Part shown: positions 27,303 to 35,538 of the stretch, one piece after another
Layout: each line of letters begins with the position of its first letter
Numbering within the stretch: position 1 is the stretch's first letter
NCBI GenBank assembly: GCA_018901125.1
Contig: JAHIFE010000072.1
Coordinates: 1-54,495, forward strand
Source: Pseudomonadota bacterium
GTDB lineage: Bacteria > Desulfobacterota > Desulfobacteria > Desulfobacterales > RPRI01
DNA length: 54,495 bases
Direction of reading: 5' to 3'
The notes under the pieces: model-generated
What the model saw: the letters and a program-made list of their open reading frames with translations, nothing else
What the model was told of the DNA's origin: nothing
Databases searched by the model: none
Program-made: the position numbers and the translations under genes

Positions 27303-28099
27303 GCAACTTCTTCCTGTTTTCTGTTTTTCCCGACATCAACATCGGCTAATAAAGCCGCACCCAAAGCTCCTATAATTTGCGGCACTTCGGGCAATACGAC
27401 TTCTTTTTCAAGCAATTCCTGAATAAATTTTACAACCCCGCTGTTTTTAGCCACACCTCCTGTAAAAACAATCTTGTCATTATAGCCCACCGATCTTCCC
27501 ATTATAATAACCCGCCGTGAAACCGCTTTGTGTAATCCTGCCACCATATCCTCACGATTGGTTCTGTCTGCTCTTAAAGATATAATTTCAGATTCTGCGA
27601 AGATAGTGCAGGTGCTTGAAATATTGGACGGACTTACACTCTTAAGTGAGTCAGGCCCCATCTGGTCAATTGTAAGATTCAAAACGGAAGCCATAACTTC
27701 TAAAAATCTTCCGGTGCCAGCAGCGCATTTATCATTCATAACAAAACTTTTTACTGTTCCGTTTTCTCTCATACCAATAACTTTGCTGTCCTGGCCACCA
27801 ATGTCAATGATTGTCCGGGCTTCGGGAATTAAAAAGCTGGCTCCTTTGGCATGACAAATAATTTCACTGATGCTTTTATCAGCGAATTTCACACTGTCTC
27901 TGCCATAGCCGGTCGATACAAAACGATCTACATCCTTAAATGTGTACCCGGCTTTTTTAAGTGCTTTTTCCGTTACCTCTTTTGAAGATTCTGTTACATA
28001 ATCTCCTGTGGGTATAACTTCATAAGCCACAAACTCGCCATCTTTTAATATGGCCGTTTTAGCTGTAGCAGCACCAACATCAACACCTACTATTAACAT
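27299..28099 (-). CDS. 2-hydroxyacyl-CoA dehydratase activase (BadF/BadG/BcrA/BcrD ATPase family)
   Basis: 266 aa. The actin-like ATPase motifs GVDVGAATAKTAI and IIDIGGQDSKVIG are intact. Cys125 (MNDKCAAGTGRF) and Cys164 (SSTCTIFAESE) match the pair that bridges one [4Fe-4S] cluster across a homodimer in HgdC-type archerases. It should inject one electron, driven by ATP hydrolysis, into the dehydratase-like complex encoded divergently at 28577-31174. AAAAGGAGA precedes the ATG. It heads module A and overlaps the NAD(P)H oxidoreductase gene by 4 bp. Only one activase gene is present, which favours a homodimeric dehydratase-type activator over the BcrA/BcrD heterodimer. Confidence 0.92.
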   Translation of the reverse strand: MLIVGVDVGAATAKTAILKDGEFVAYEVIPTGDYVTESSKEVTEKALKKAGYTFKDVDRFVSTGYGRDSVKFADKSISEIICHAKGASFLIPEARTIIDIGGQDSKVIGMRENGTVKSFVMNDKCAAGTGRFLEVMASVLNLTIDQMGPDSLKSVSPSNISSTCTIFAESEIISLRADRTNREDMVAGLHKAVSRRVIIMGRSVGYNDKIVFTGGVAKNSGVVKFIQELLEKEVVLPEVPQIIGALGAALLADVDVGKNRKQEEVA

Positions 28100-28576
28100 G
28101 GGTTCTCCTTTTGTGCTGTTTTTATTTCTAACAAATCAGAAGATTTATAATATAATGGAGGCTTCCTAAGAATCTGTATCGTATTAGTTGCATTTTCTCA
28201 TATATATTTATTAATACAAGGTGAGAAAACTATGGGTATAATATGGTGCCTGTCCCCATATATATCCATCTTCAATTTGTTTTAATCGAAGTTTTAAAAA
28301 ACCGAAATCACCAATATTGATAATATATCATTAACAGCTTATATTTAATAAAATATAATGTCGGGATCATCCCGACTTTTTAACCTCAATTTTCCAATCT
28401 TACTTTTTTCCGCAGTTTATGTAAAAATCACACTGAAATTTTAGTCTTGGATACTCATTTTTAAAGAAGACGGAAAGCAATCGGCACCGTCTGAGAGTGT
28501 AGATATTTAAATTCAATAATAAGCTCATCTGAGCGGATTTGCCGAAAGAACTACAACCAAACGAAGGAGAAACAAT
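28100..28576. other. Divergent control region between activase and dehydratase operons
   Basis: 477 AT-rich bp that must hold promoters in both directions. It contains ATATGG/CCATAT arms at 28241-28261 and a terminator-like hairpin at 28360-28381. A shorter stem (GACGG ... CCGTC) lies near 28470-28492. No ORF was recognised. Confidence 0.5.
28360..28381 (+). terminator. Terminator-like hairpin in the leader of the dehydratase operon
   Basis: GTCGGG (28360-28365) and CCCGAC (28371-28376) around ATCAT, followed by TTTTT (28377-28381). Shape and T-run fit a plus-strand intrinsic terminator, yet no plus-strand gene lies upstream for more than 8 kb. It may be an attenuator in the 5' leader of 28577, or may stop antisense transcripts. 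Confidence 0.55.
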
Positions 28577-29719
28577 ATGTTAGCTATGGAACGGCTGAAA
28601 AAACATTTGTCGGACAGAGCCTCGACATTAAGGAAACAAAAAAACGATGGTGTCAAAATTGTCGGATACACACCTGGCGGTTTCATGCCTGAAGAAATTG
28701 TACATGCAGCGGGTGCAATTCCGATTTGTTTGCTAAAAGGTGGCGATGCAGATTCCGTAATCGAAAGTTTAAAGTACAATCCAAGGTTTTTCTGCACTTT
28801 CTGCAAGACCCAGATTGCGTATCTTATGGGCGGCGATCTGGTATATAATCTGCCTGATATACTTATTGTTCCTCATACCGACTGTAACCACAAGCTTATT
28901 GCTGATTCCTGGAACTATTACGGCAATACTGATGTATTGCGATACGGTGTTCCCCACAATAAAGGAGAGTCTGCACGCGCCTATTTCAAAGGGGGGCTGG
29001 AAATACTGAAGAAAAAGCTTGAAGATCTTACCGGAAACAAAGTTACTGATGAAAAGCTTTTTGATGAAATACAGACCGGAAACAAAATAAGAAGCCTTTT
29101 AAAAGAAATCAGCTTTGCTCGAAAAACAAACCCGGCTGCAATAAGCAGCAGGGATTTTACAATGCTTCAGCATGCATCCACATTTGCGGACAAGGATTTT
29201 ATTGTTCAAACCTTGGAAGCAGTCCGCGATGAAATAAACGAAAAGCCTACAGCCGACAAAAACCGGAAACGGGTTATGATGATAGCATCTTCTTTGGCGA
29301 ACGGCGATAATCTTGTATTTGATATTATTGAAAATACCGATGCTGATATTGTTTATGAAGAGGTTACGGAAGGATACCGTCCATATCTGGATAATGTGGA
29401 GGTTAACGGAAATGACCCAATACAAAACTTATCCGATACATATTTTGACAAGCGTGTACCTGCTCCCTGGGATCGTCCCTGGGGAGACCGTATGGAACGG
29501 CTTATTGAAAAGGCAAAGGAATTTTCCTGCGGCGGAGTTGTCTGGTATCAGATGATGTACCGTGACGGATTTGATATCCAGGCCCATTATTTTAGTAAAA
29601 TGTTAGAAGAGCAAGCAAATATTCCGATGGTCAAGATTGAATCCGATTATGCTCCGGCTGAAAAAGGCCCGGCGCGTACAAGGATTGAGACCTTGGTTGA
29701 AGTAATGAGTGCCAACTAG
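28577..29719 (+). CDS. 2-hydroxyacyl-CoA dehydratase-like subunit (HgdB/BcrC/FldC-like)
   Basis: 380 aa. The N-terminal region (VGYTPGGFMPEEIVHAAGAI) and the CTFC pair at 73-76 with Cys103 (PHTDCNH) match the cluster-binding face of this family. In the C-terminal domain the usual cysteine after the DGVI-type strand is not seen: the stretch reads GGVVWYQMMYRDGFD. The partner subunit follows 45 bp downstream. Members reductively dehydrate 2-hydroxyacyl-CoA or, as BcrB/C, reduce benzoyl-CoA, via ketyl-radical-type chemistry driven by the activase. The substrate here is not known. GAAGGAGAA precedes the ATG at 28577. Confidence 0.85.
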   Translation: MLAMERLKKHLSDRASTLRKQKNDGVKIVGYTPGGFMPEEIVHAAGAIPICLLKGGDADSVIESLKYNPRFFCTFCKTQIAYLMGGDLVYNLPDILIVPHTDCNHKLIADSWNYYGNTDVLRYGVPHNKGESARAYFKGGLEILKKKLEDLTGNKVTDEKLFDEIQTGNKIRSLLKEISFARKTNPAAISSRDFTMLQHASTFADKDFIVQTLEAVRDEINEKPTADKNRKRVMMIASSLANGDNLVFDIIENTDADIVYEEVTEGYRPYLDNVEVNGNDPIQNLSDTYFDKRVPAPWDRPWGDRMERLIEKAKEFSCGGVVWYQMMYRDGFDIQAHYFSKMLEEQANIPMVKIESDYAPAEKGPARTRIETLVEVMSAN

Positions 29720-29764
29720 AGATTTTAGTATATCAGATATCAAATCAATATCAGGAGATTTATT

Positions 29765-31174
29765 ATGTATACAAATTTATTCAAACTATGCGGATTCAGC
29801 GATGAAGAAATCGACGAACAAAAACCAAGGATAGAAAAGACCTTAAAAATTATCGGATCAGATACAAAGGAAATGATTGCAAAGGCTGAAAAAAATGTCC
29901 AGTCAAACTTTGATTGTTCTCTTGAAGGCATACGCATGCTGCTTAAAGTCATGATGAAGGAAGTTATGGATGCTGTCTTGTCGGGTGAAGAATACGAAAA
30001 AAGAGTTTATTACAATTGGCCCGGTCTTAGTCCTTTAGCACAGGCTATGATAGTTGCCGGCAGAGGGACAAATGTATACGCATGTCTGGCAAAACAATAC
30101 CTGTGGATGGGACTTGGTAATATCTTTGATACGGTAAATGATCTTCTTGACTTGGGAGAACTTATCGGACAAACCGCAGGAAGAGCACATTGCCCGGAAT
30201 ACCAGATATATACTGCATTGTACGAAAGAAAGATTCTTCCCATCCCAACAATAGTTTTAAATTGCGGCTGGTGCTGTGATCAGGGCCCTGAAGTTGAAGA
30301 ACTGTGCACAAAGCTATACGGCTATGAGGCTACTTACCTTGATGGAACCAATGACTGGGAATGGGGAAGCTGGCCCAATATGGATAAACGCGCAATTGAA
30401 TACAACGCAAGCACAATTAAAGCTTCAATAGCCCGTGTTAAAGAAACAACAGGCCTCGATATTACCGATGATCACATTAAAGCAGCATTGCAGGAAATAA
30501 TGCAGATTACAATGGGCTATATGACTCTTATCGGAATGGTGTCAAAGGCTGATCCGCAGCCTATAAGCCAGGCCGATATCGGATTGGTTTTTTTAATCAA
30601 GGGTGCCGGAACACGTTATCCCAAAGATGTAATCAACGGCATTAATATGCTCATTAAGGAAACAAAACAAAAAATTGATGCAGGAGTTGGAGTAGTGCCC
30701 AAAGGTGCTCCAAGGGTATATGTGCAGCTTAGAACACTTGTGGATCAGAAACCGATGAGAGCCATCGAAGAACTGGGGCTTGCAATACCGATGATGATGG
30801 TTGACGGTTACCACCCATATGAAACTCAGCCTACAAATTATCCTGATGATCGATGGATGTCTCTATCCGAGCAAGCATTTCGCAAACCTCAGCTCAGTTC
30901 CGCCGAAGGAAGTCTGCGATACTGGGAATGGGCTGCAAAGGATCAAAAAGTAGATGGAGTCATAATGATGTATCCTATATCATGCCGTCCTTTTTGCAGT
31001 CCAACGTTTATAGGAAAAGATTATATAGAAAAAAGTACGGGTCTTCCAACTATACTGGTTGAAGCGGACGGCTACGATACAAGAAACTACAGCTCAGGGC
31101 AGATAAAGACACGGATTGAATCATTTGCCGAAATTTTAAAAGCCAACAAAAAGCTTGCTGCCGGAACTCTTTGA
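29765..31174 (+). CDS. 2-hydroxyacyl-CoA dehydratase-like subunit (HgdA/BcrB-like)
   Basis: 469 aa. Cys-rich sites are Cys143 (GRAHCPEYQ), the cluster CGWCC at 167-171, Cys181, and Cys407/Cys411 in PISCRPFCSPTF, so this subunit keeps cysteines in both halves. Length and the C-terminal block GLPTILVEADGYDTRNYSSG fit the larger subunit of the family, whose end commonly binds the cluster and partner. CAGGAG lies upstream of the ATG. Together with 28577-29719 it forms a two-gene operon that converges on module B. Confidence 0.85.
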   Translation: MYTNLFKLCGFSDEEIDEQKPRIEKTLKIIGSDTKEMIAKAEKNVQSNFDCSLEGIRMLLKVMMKEVMDAVLSGEEYEKRVYYNWPGLSPLAQAMIVAGRGTNVYACLAKQYLWMGLGNIFDTVNDLLDLGELIGQTAGRAHCPEYQIYTALYERKILPIPTIVLNCGWCCDQGPEVEELCTKLYGYEATYLDGTNDWEWGSWPNMDKRAIEYNASTIKASIARVKETTGLDITDDHIKAALQEIMQITMGYMTLIGMVSKADPQPISQADIGLVFLIKGAGTRYPKDVINGINMLIKETKQKIDAGVGVVPKGAPRVYVQLRTLVDQKPMRAIEELGLAIPMMMVDGYHPYETQPTNYPDDRWMSLSEQAFRKPQLSSAEGSLRYWEWAAKDQKVDGVIMMYPISCRPFCSPTFIGKDYIEKSTGLPTILVEADGYDTRNYSSGQIKTRIESFAEILKANKKLAAGTL

Positions 31175-31186
31175 TTTTTCTTACCT

Positions 31187-31221
31187 GTCATATACCTTCG
31201 AATTCGCCGGAGGTATATGAC
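31187..31221. terminator. Hairpin between convergent genes, possible bidirectional terminator
   Basis: Perfect 11-bp arms GTCATATACCT (31187-31197) and AGGTATATGAC (31211-31221) around a 13-nt loop. It starts 12 bp after the stop of the dehydratase operon and overlaps the last codons of the convergent ligase gene. No T-run on either side, so the terminator role is inferred from position. Confidence 0.5.
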
Positions 31222-32555
31222 TGTTCCTTTCGATTATCCGACAAAGTTCGCTTCTGCGTACCGGAGCTTATAATTAAATCTGAAATGTATTTTACAGGTT
31301 CAATAAAAAGCTGCTTTTTGGATGCTTCAATCTGAGGAATCAGCTTTATTTTCTTCATCGCAGCAGCACAAACTTCATCATCGTTCGCTTGTGCAGCAAG
31401 AACAAGCTTTATTTTAAGGCAATCTTTATCCCCTTTATTTTCAAGCTCTGCTGTAAAATCCATAACATCCGGCAGCTCGAAAAGCGCTTCATCCAGAAGC
31501 GGCATAAAAAGCGGCTCTCCCGAAGCAAGATAAACAACACTGTTTATACGGCAGGCAATTTTATCCAATCGTTTTAAAACCGTACCACAAGGACAGGGGT
31601 TGGTAAGAAATCTTGACATATCGCCTGTGCGGTAACGGATCAGTGGCATCCCGATACGGTTTAAGGTTGTCAGGACAATTTCTCCCATTTCTCCATCGGG
31701 AAGTATTTTTCCTGTTTTAGGATCAATAATTTCAATAAAAAGATCGGCTTCTCGCATATGATGACCGCAGCGAGCGCTGCATTCAACTCCTCCGCCGTAT
31801 CCCATCTCGGTCATACCATAATGGCTGTAAACCTCACAATTATAAATATTTTCCAATACCGTGGAAATGATGGAGGGAACATAATCGGTTGTTAAAAGCA
31901 CTTTCATACTTCTGTCTTTTAAATTTTCTTTCCCTTTGTTGCATCGAAAAAGCGCAAGTATTTGAACAGGTGTTCCAACAAGGCATGTTATGTCATCTTT
32001 TAAAACATCATTTAATGTTTTTTCAGGATTTGTAACAAAACCATGTTTAATGCTGTTTACATTAATGCGAAGCAAAGCCCTTGAAAGAAGATCGCCAACA
32101 CTGTCCGGTCTGTCACCGGGCAAAAGAATCATAACTCTGTCCCCGGCTTTTACCAGTGTGGACATGCCATGATGGAAAAAATCCAGAGTGTGCTCCAGAT
32201 CTTCTTTTGTGAAAAAAATTCGCTTGGCAGAACCAGTAGTAGCAGAACTTTGCAATGTAACACAGCGTTCAATAGTGCTTTGAGAAACACAGAGAAACTG
32301 CATAGGTTGGTCTTTCAAATCATCGGATGTGGTGAAGGGAAGTATTGATAAATCCTGAAAACTTCTTACAGGATTACTGCCAAAACCTGCCAAAAGCTTT
32401 TTATAGAAAGGACTTTTTAACCGGGCGTAAGCAATGGTTTCTTTTATTTTCTCAAGCTGAAAGTTTTCAATGGTTGCTCTGCTAAGATTTGACGAATCTT
32501 TCTTGGGCGATATTTTTTTTAAAATCCAGTCTTCCAAAGGAGTTTTGGAAATCAT
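31188..32555 (-). CDS. PaaK-like AMP-dependent CoA ligase, DVU_1553-like (module B)
   Basis: 455 aa, paralogue of the module A ligase. It keeps SHYGMTEMGYGGGVEC and LIRYRTGDMSRF, but its P-loop reads SSATTGSAKRIFF instead of the usual TGTTGKPK, so the phosphate-binding loop is altered. A CPCG cysteine pair is retained. Its ATG overlaps the stop of the radical SAM gene by one base (TAATG), so the two are coupled. Last gene of module B. It may activate the acid produced or consumed by the aldehyde oxidoreductase; this is inference. Confidence 0.83.
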   Translation of the reverse strand: MISKTPLEDWILKKISPKKDSSNLSRATIENFQLEKIKETIAYARLKSPFYKKLLAGFGSNPVRSFQDLSILPFTTSDDLKDQPMQFLCVSQSTIERCVTLQSSATTGSAKRIFFTKEDLEHTLDFFHHGMSTLVKAGDRVMILLPGDRPDSVGDLLSRALLRINVNSIKHGFVTNPEKTLNDVLKDDITCLVGTPVQILALFRCNKGKENLKDRSMKVLLTTDYVPSIISTVLENIYNCEVYSHYGMTEMGYGGGVECSARCGHHMREADLFIEIIDPKTGKILPDGEMGEIVLTTLNRIGMPLIRYRTGDMSRFLTNPCPCGTVLKRLDKIACRINSVVYLASGEPLFMPLLDEALFELPDVMDFTAELENKGDKDCLKIKLVLAAQANDDEVCAAAMKKIKLIPQIEASKKQLFIEPVKYISDLIISSGTQKRTLSDNRKEQSYTSGEFEGI

Positions 32556-33973
32556 TATCGTCCCCGGTAAATTGGTATGTTTTGGCTGTCTGTAAGATTA
32601 TAAGCACAAAAGGGGATCAGGCGGCCGTCATTTGACACAGTATGGATACAGCAGTCCTTAAGACGCTCCAAATCCAGATTCCATATATCCTGAAAGGCCA
32701 TTCCCGAAATGGAAAAAGATCGAGTAAGTACAAAATCCAGAAAACCGTCAAAATCCATATCGCAGATTTCCTCTTCTTTCTTCTGCCCTACTCTTTCTGA
32801 TCCATGACAACCGTCAACCTGATCCCCAATCCCTGATCTCTGGGCTCTTATTCCACTCCACTGTCTGGCAACAGAAGTTATTGACTGTCTTGCTCCTATA
32901 TCGGCTTTTATCGGCTTATTGCAACAGGAACTATTTTCGGATATCAACGGCTTTAAATGTCCGCCGGACATCACAAGAAATTTACCGTTAAAAGAACAAA
33001 GAGCGTTTTCGCATCCGGGAGGACGAAAATCTGAGGCTCTTACCATCCCGTTGCTCTGGGTTTCAAGAGCCGTTATTATCTCAGGAATAGTAATGCGATT
33101 ATTATTATCTATGTTTTCCGGATGTCTTCCGAAATAACTGACCGGCTGAAAATGGATACCTCTTACCCCAGGATATTCTTTTAAAGCAAATTCCAGAATT
33201 GAGCCGATTTCATGAACATTTATCCCCGGAACTATCATTGGAACCAGCACAACACCAATCCCGGCTTTTGCGCATCGCTCTATTGCCAGCAGCTTTTTGG
33301 CAAGCAATTTTTGCCCTCTTAAAGCAAGATATGTTTTATCGCTGAGCCCATCAAACTGAAAAAAAACCGAAGCAAGACCTGCTTCTTTAAGCCTTGCCGC
33401 ATAATCTTCTTCCTCGGCCAAACGCAGGCCGTTTGTATTTAACTGGATAAATCCGAAACCCGCCTGTCTGCCGATTTCTACGATTTGCGACAGATCATCT
33501 CTTAATGACGGCTCGCCGCCGGAAAGTTGAATATTACTTGACGGAGCGGCTTCTTTGACCCGCTTAAACCAGAACTCTATCGTCTTAATATCAGGATCGG
33601 AAACAGCAGATTTTTCTGAGGATGCAAAACAATATTTGCAATTAAGATTGCAGCGCTGTGTGATTTCAAGAAGAGCTGTGCATGTGATCTGCCTGTGCAA
33701 AACACATAAACCGCAGTCAAAAGGACAACCTTTTGTAATTTCACTATAGCACACAGGAGGTTGAACAGGTACTTTGGGTTTTACCCATTTCTCAAAAGAC
33801 GGATCTTTACGCCATATTACTGCAGAAAATTTCCCGTGGGATTCACAGTGCTTTTCAAGATATACATCGCAGCCATCCGTTACCCTGAATGCCGGGATCT
33901 TTTCAAGACATACCGGACACAGGCTTTCCGTTTGTGATAAAACCCGGTACTCCGGAGATGCTTCAGTCTTCAT
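32555..33973 (-). CDS. Radical SAM enzyme, TrsS/MJ0619-like (module B)
   Basis: 472 aa from the ATG at 33973, which overlaps the end of the C_GCAxxG gene by 11 bp; a longer frame to 34012 begins with a non-ATG codon. C19, C22, C43 and H46 form the N-terminal knuckle, CPFDCGLC lies at 83-90, and the radical SAM motif CNLNCKYC is at 107-114, with QLSGGEPSLRDD and IHFQPVSYFGR following. Near residue 390 it has an extra segment (QWSGIRAQRSGIGDQ) absent from the module A paralogue. This segment is encoded by GATCCC-type repeats like those in nearby gaps. The C-terminal CCIHTVSNDGRLIPFC is conserved in both. Confidence 0.82.
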   Translation of the reverse strand: MKTEASPEYRVLSQTESLCPVCLEKIPAFRVTDGCDVYLEKHCESHGKFSAVIWRKDPSFEKWVKPKVPVQPPVCYSEITKGCPFDCGLCVLHRQITCTALLEITQRCNLNCKYCFASSEKSAVSDPDIKTIEFWFKRVKEAAPSSNIQLSGGEPSLRDDLSQIVEIGRQAGFGFIQLNTNGLRLAEEEDYAARLKEAGLASVFFQFDGLSDKTYLALRGQKLLAKKLLAIERCAKAGIGVVLVPMIVPGINVHEIGSILEFALKEYPGVRGIHFQPVSYFGRHPENIDNNNRITIPEIITALETQSNGMVRASDFRPPGCENALCSFNGKFLVMSGGHLKPLISENSSCCNKPIKADIGARQSITSVARQWSGIRAQRSGIGDQVDGCHGSERVGQKKEEEICDMDFDGFLDFVLTRSFSISGMAFQDIWNLDLERLKDCCIHTVSNDGRLIPFCAYNLTDSQNIPIYRGR

Positions 33974-34424
33974 AGCTACATGGATCAGACGGATCAAAAC
34001 CGTTTTGGACAAGAATTTCCATGACCTGATTATAGGTATCTGTAAGGAGCCGACCGCAGATATTGGAGTCCGGCACGCTTGCTTCTTCTCCTATAATATC
34101 TTTGCATAAAACCCCGTTGTAAGATGCACAGGCGGTTTGTTCAAACCATTCGCTTAACTCGGAATACATCAATGGCAGTTTTTCATTTTCCTTTTCGCTG
34201 TCTTCTCCTTTTGCAGCATATAAAGCAAGTATGCAGGCCGCACCGGTAAAAACACCGCAAGCATTTCCGCTGCCTGCCCCACCCATGCAAAGACCAGACA
34301 TTGCCCTCACAAGATCAGGATTTGTTTTGCCCTGAGCTTCCAATGCAAGGATTATCAGTACCTGGCTGCAACAGTATCCGCGTCCGGCCAGTTGCAATAA
34401 TCTGAAACCAATTTCGTCTATCAT
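33963..34424 (-). CDS. C_GCAxxG_C_C family redox protein, DVU_1555-like (module B)
   Basis: 153 aa. The family motif is present: RGYCCSQ, then GAGSGNACGVFTGAACIL, and later cysteines in CASYNGVLC and NIC. Members are redox or metal proteins of unknown chemistry, some with a C-terminal tail in anaerobes. It lies between the methyltransferase and radical SAM genes; module A has no copy. It overlaps the radical SAM start by 11 bp. An unusual inverted repeat (34455-34620) separates it from the methyltransferase. Confidence 0.85.
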   Translation of the reverse strand: MIDEIGFRLLQLAGRGYCCSQVLIILALEAQGKTNPDLVRAMSGLCMGGAGSGNACGVFTGAACILALYAAKGEDSEKENEKLPLMYSELSEWFEQTACASYNGVLCKDIIGEEASVPDSNICGRLLTDTYNQVMEILVQNGFDPSDPCSYED

Positions 34425-34454
34425 TATGTACTTCTCCTTAGGAGAAAGGGATCC

Positions 34455-34620
34455 ATGATTCGAGGATTCAAGGGTTCGAGTGTTTTTGATGTCGGGCCAA
34501 AACCCCTCGTTTTATGAAATGCTTTAGTCGTTTTATAAAGTTTAAGATATGGTTGATAAAGCTTTTACTGAACCAATAATTCTTTTGCATTTCGCTTGAA
34601 CCCTAGAATCCTTGAATCCT
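34455..34620. repeat. Imperfect long inverted repeat between module B genes
   Basis: Arms of about 28 bp: 34455-34482 (containing GGATTCAAGGGTTCGAG) and about 34593-34620 (reverse complement containing GGATTCTAGGGTTCAAG) match with around five differences. The element is about 165 bp, non-coding, and ends on the methyltransferase stop. The GGGTTC-type motif recurs at 37823-37880. Confidence 0.6.
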
Positions 34621-35339
34621 TAAATACCCTGTTTTTTGCGTGCAATCATCAGGAAATATCCCGGCCTGGCATCACGCGCAGATTGCTTGTCCCCGGAAGA
34701 ACAATTAACCGGCATCATTATATTCATAAGCATATCAAGCGAGCCCAACTTCCACACTATTTCGGCAGTAAGCTGCACCAGAGCATCTGAATGATCCTCC
34801 CACAAAAGCACATCAAAACCAGAGCTTTGCACCACATCGGTTGCTTCCTCACGACTCATGGCACCTGAAAGACATGAAGAAGCATGAGAACAATAGCTTT
34901 TTTGCTTCTTTCCAGGATTTCTTAAATAAATATCTGAAATAACCAAAAACCCTACTTTTTGCAACACCCTGTAAAATTCATTCAGAGCTTTGTTTCGATA
35001 AGATAACAAAGAAAGCACGCATTCGCAAAATACGCCGCTAAAACTATCGGCTGCAAATGGCAGCTCTTTGGCGCTTGATTGAACAAATGAGAACTCACCG
35101 GAAAACTCGGAAATATTAAGATCAATGCCGTAAACCGCACAACCATATTTTTGATGAAGATATTTAAGAGTCGCCCCGAAGCCGCAACCGATATCTATAA
35201 TTTTATCTTTTTGCAAAAACCCGCAGTAATCCGACGCTCTTTCGGTAAGAGCCAGACCTCCGGGCCTTAATGCATCACCAATGATTGAACGCAATTCAGA
35301 AGCTATGCCATAGGAGGTCATCTGTTCATTTATCTTCAA
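34620..35339 (-). CDS. SAM-dependent methyltransferase, DVU_1556-like (module B)
   Basis: 239 aa. SAM motif I is IIDIGCGFGATLKYL, with VYGIDLNISEF and LPFAADSFSGVF following. The shared block SSCLSGAMSREEATDVV corresponds to CCFTGALTKDGY in module A, and both C-termini end in a PGY-type strand (RPGYFLMIARKK; KPGYAVFSFRKP). This supports a common origin and probably a common substrate type. It overlaps the preceding zinc-ribbon gene by 14 bp. I recall it as the DVU_1556 or TrsM family; the methyl acceptor is unknown. Confidence 0.82.
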   Translation of the reverse strand: MKINEQMTSYGIASELRSIIGDALRPGGLALTERASDYCGFLQKDKIIDIGCGFGATLKYLHQKYGCAVYGIDLNISEFSGEFSFVQSSAKELPFAADSFSGVFCECVLSLLSYRNKALNEFYRVLQKVGFLVISDIYLRNPGKKQKSYCSHASSCLSGAMSREEATDVVQSSGFDVLLWEDHSDALVQLTAEIVWKLGSLDMLMNIMMPVNCSSGDKQSARDARPGYFLMIARKKQGI

Positions 35340-35538
35340 GAATCTGCTCTACTTCAGCCATTTTACCGAGAGCAAGTTCTTCGGAAATAAACACAAAACC
35401 GCATTGAGGACACACAGGAAGCTGGGCCTTGATTTTATTGCCCATATAAATTAAGGTTGCAGGACCTACAGATAAAAAGATATTACATTTGTAGCATTTC
35501 CATCTCAGATCTTCGGGACTGGCATAATTATTTTTCAT
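35326..35538 (-). CDS. Small zinc-ribbon-like redox protein, DVU_1557-like (module B)
   Basis: 70 aa. CxxC pairs in WKCYKCNIF and PVCPQCGFVF, then a helical acidic tail. Its start overlaps the stop of the oxidoreductase gene by one base and its end overlaps the methyltransferase start by 14 bp, so all three are translationally coupled. Same position as the 62-aa gene in module A. Confidence 0.78.
   Translation of the reverse strand: MKNNYASPEDLRWKCYKCNIFLSVGPATLIYMGNKIKAQLPVCPQCGFVFISEELALGKMAEVEQILEDK

Noticed and set aside
28577-31174. Classical ATP-dependent benzoyl-CoA reductase (BcrABCD)
   Set aside because: Only one activase gene is present, cysteine patterns differ, and strict anaerobes of this type usually use the tungsten Bam system. 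Dehydratase-like is the safer call.
22026-33973. Selenocysteine in the radical SAM proteins
   Set aside because: Related proteins are sometimes selenoproteins, but the key positions here are Cys codons and no in-frame TGA was needed to complete either gene.
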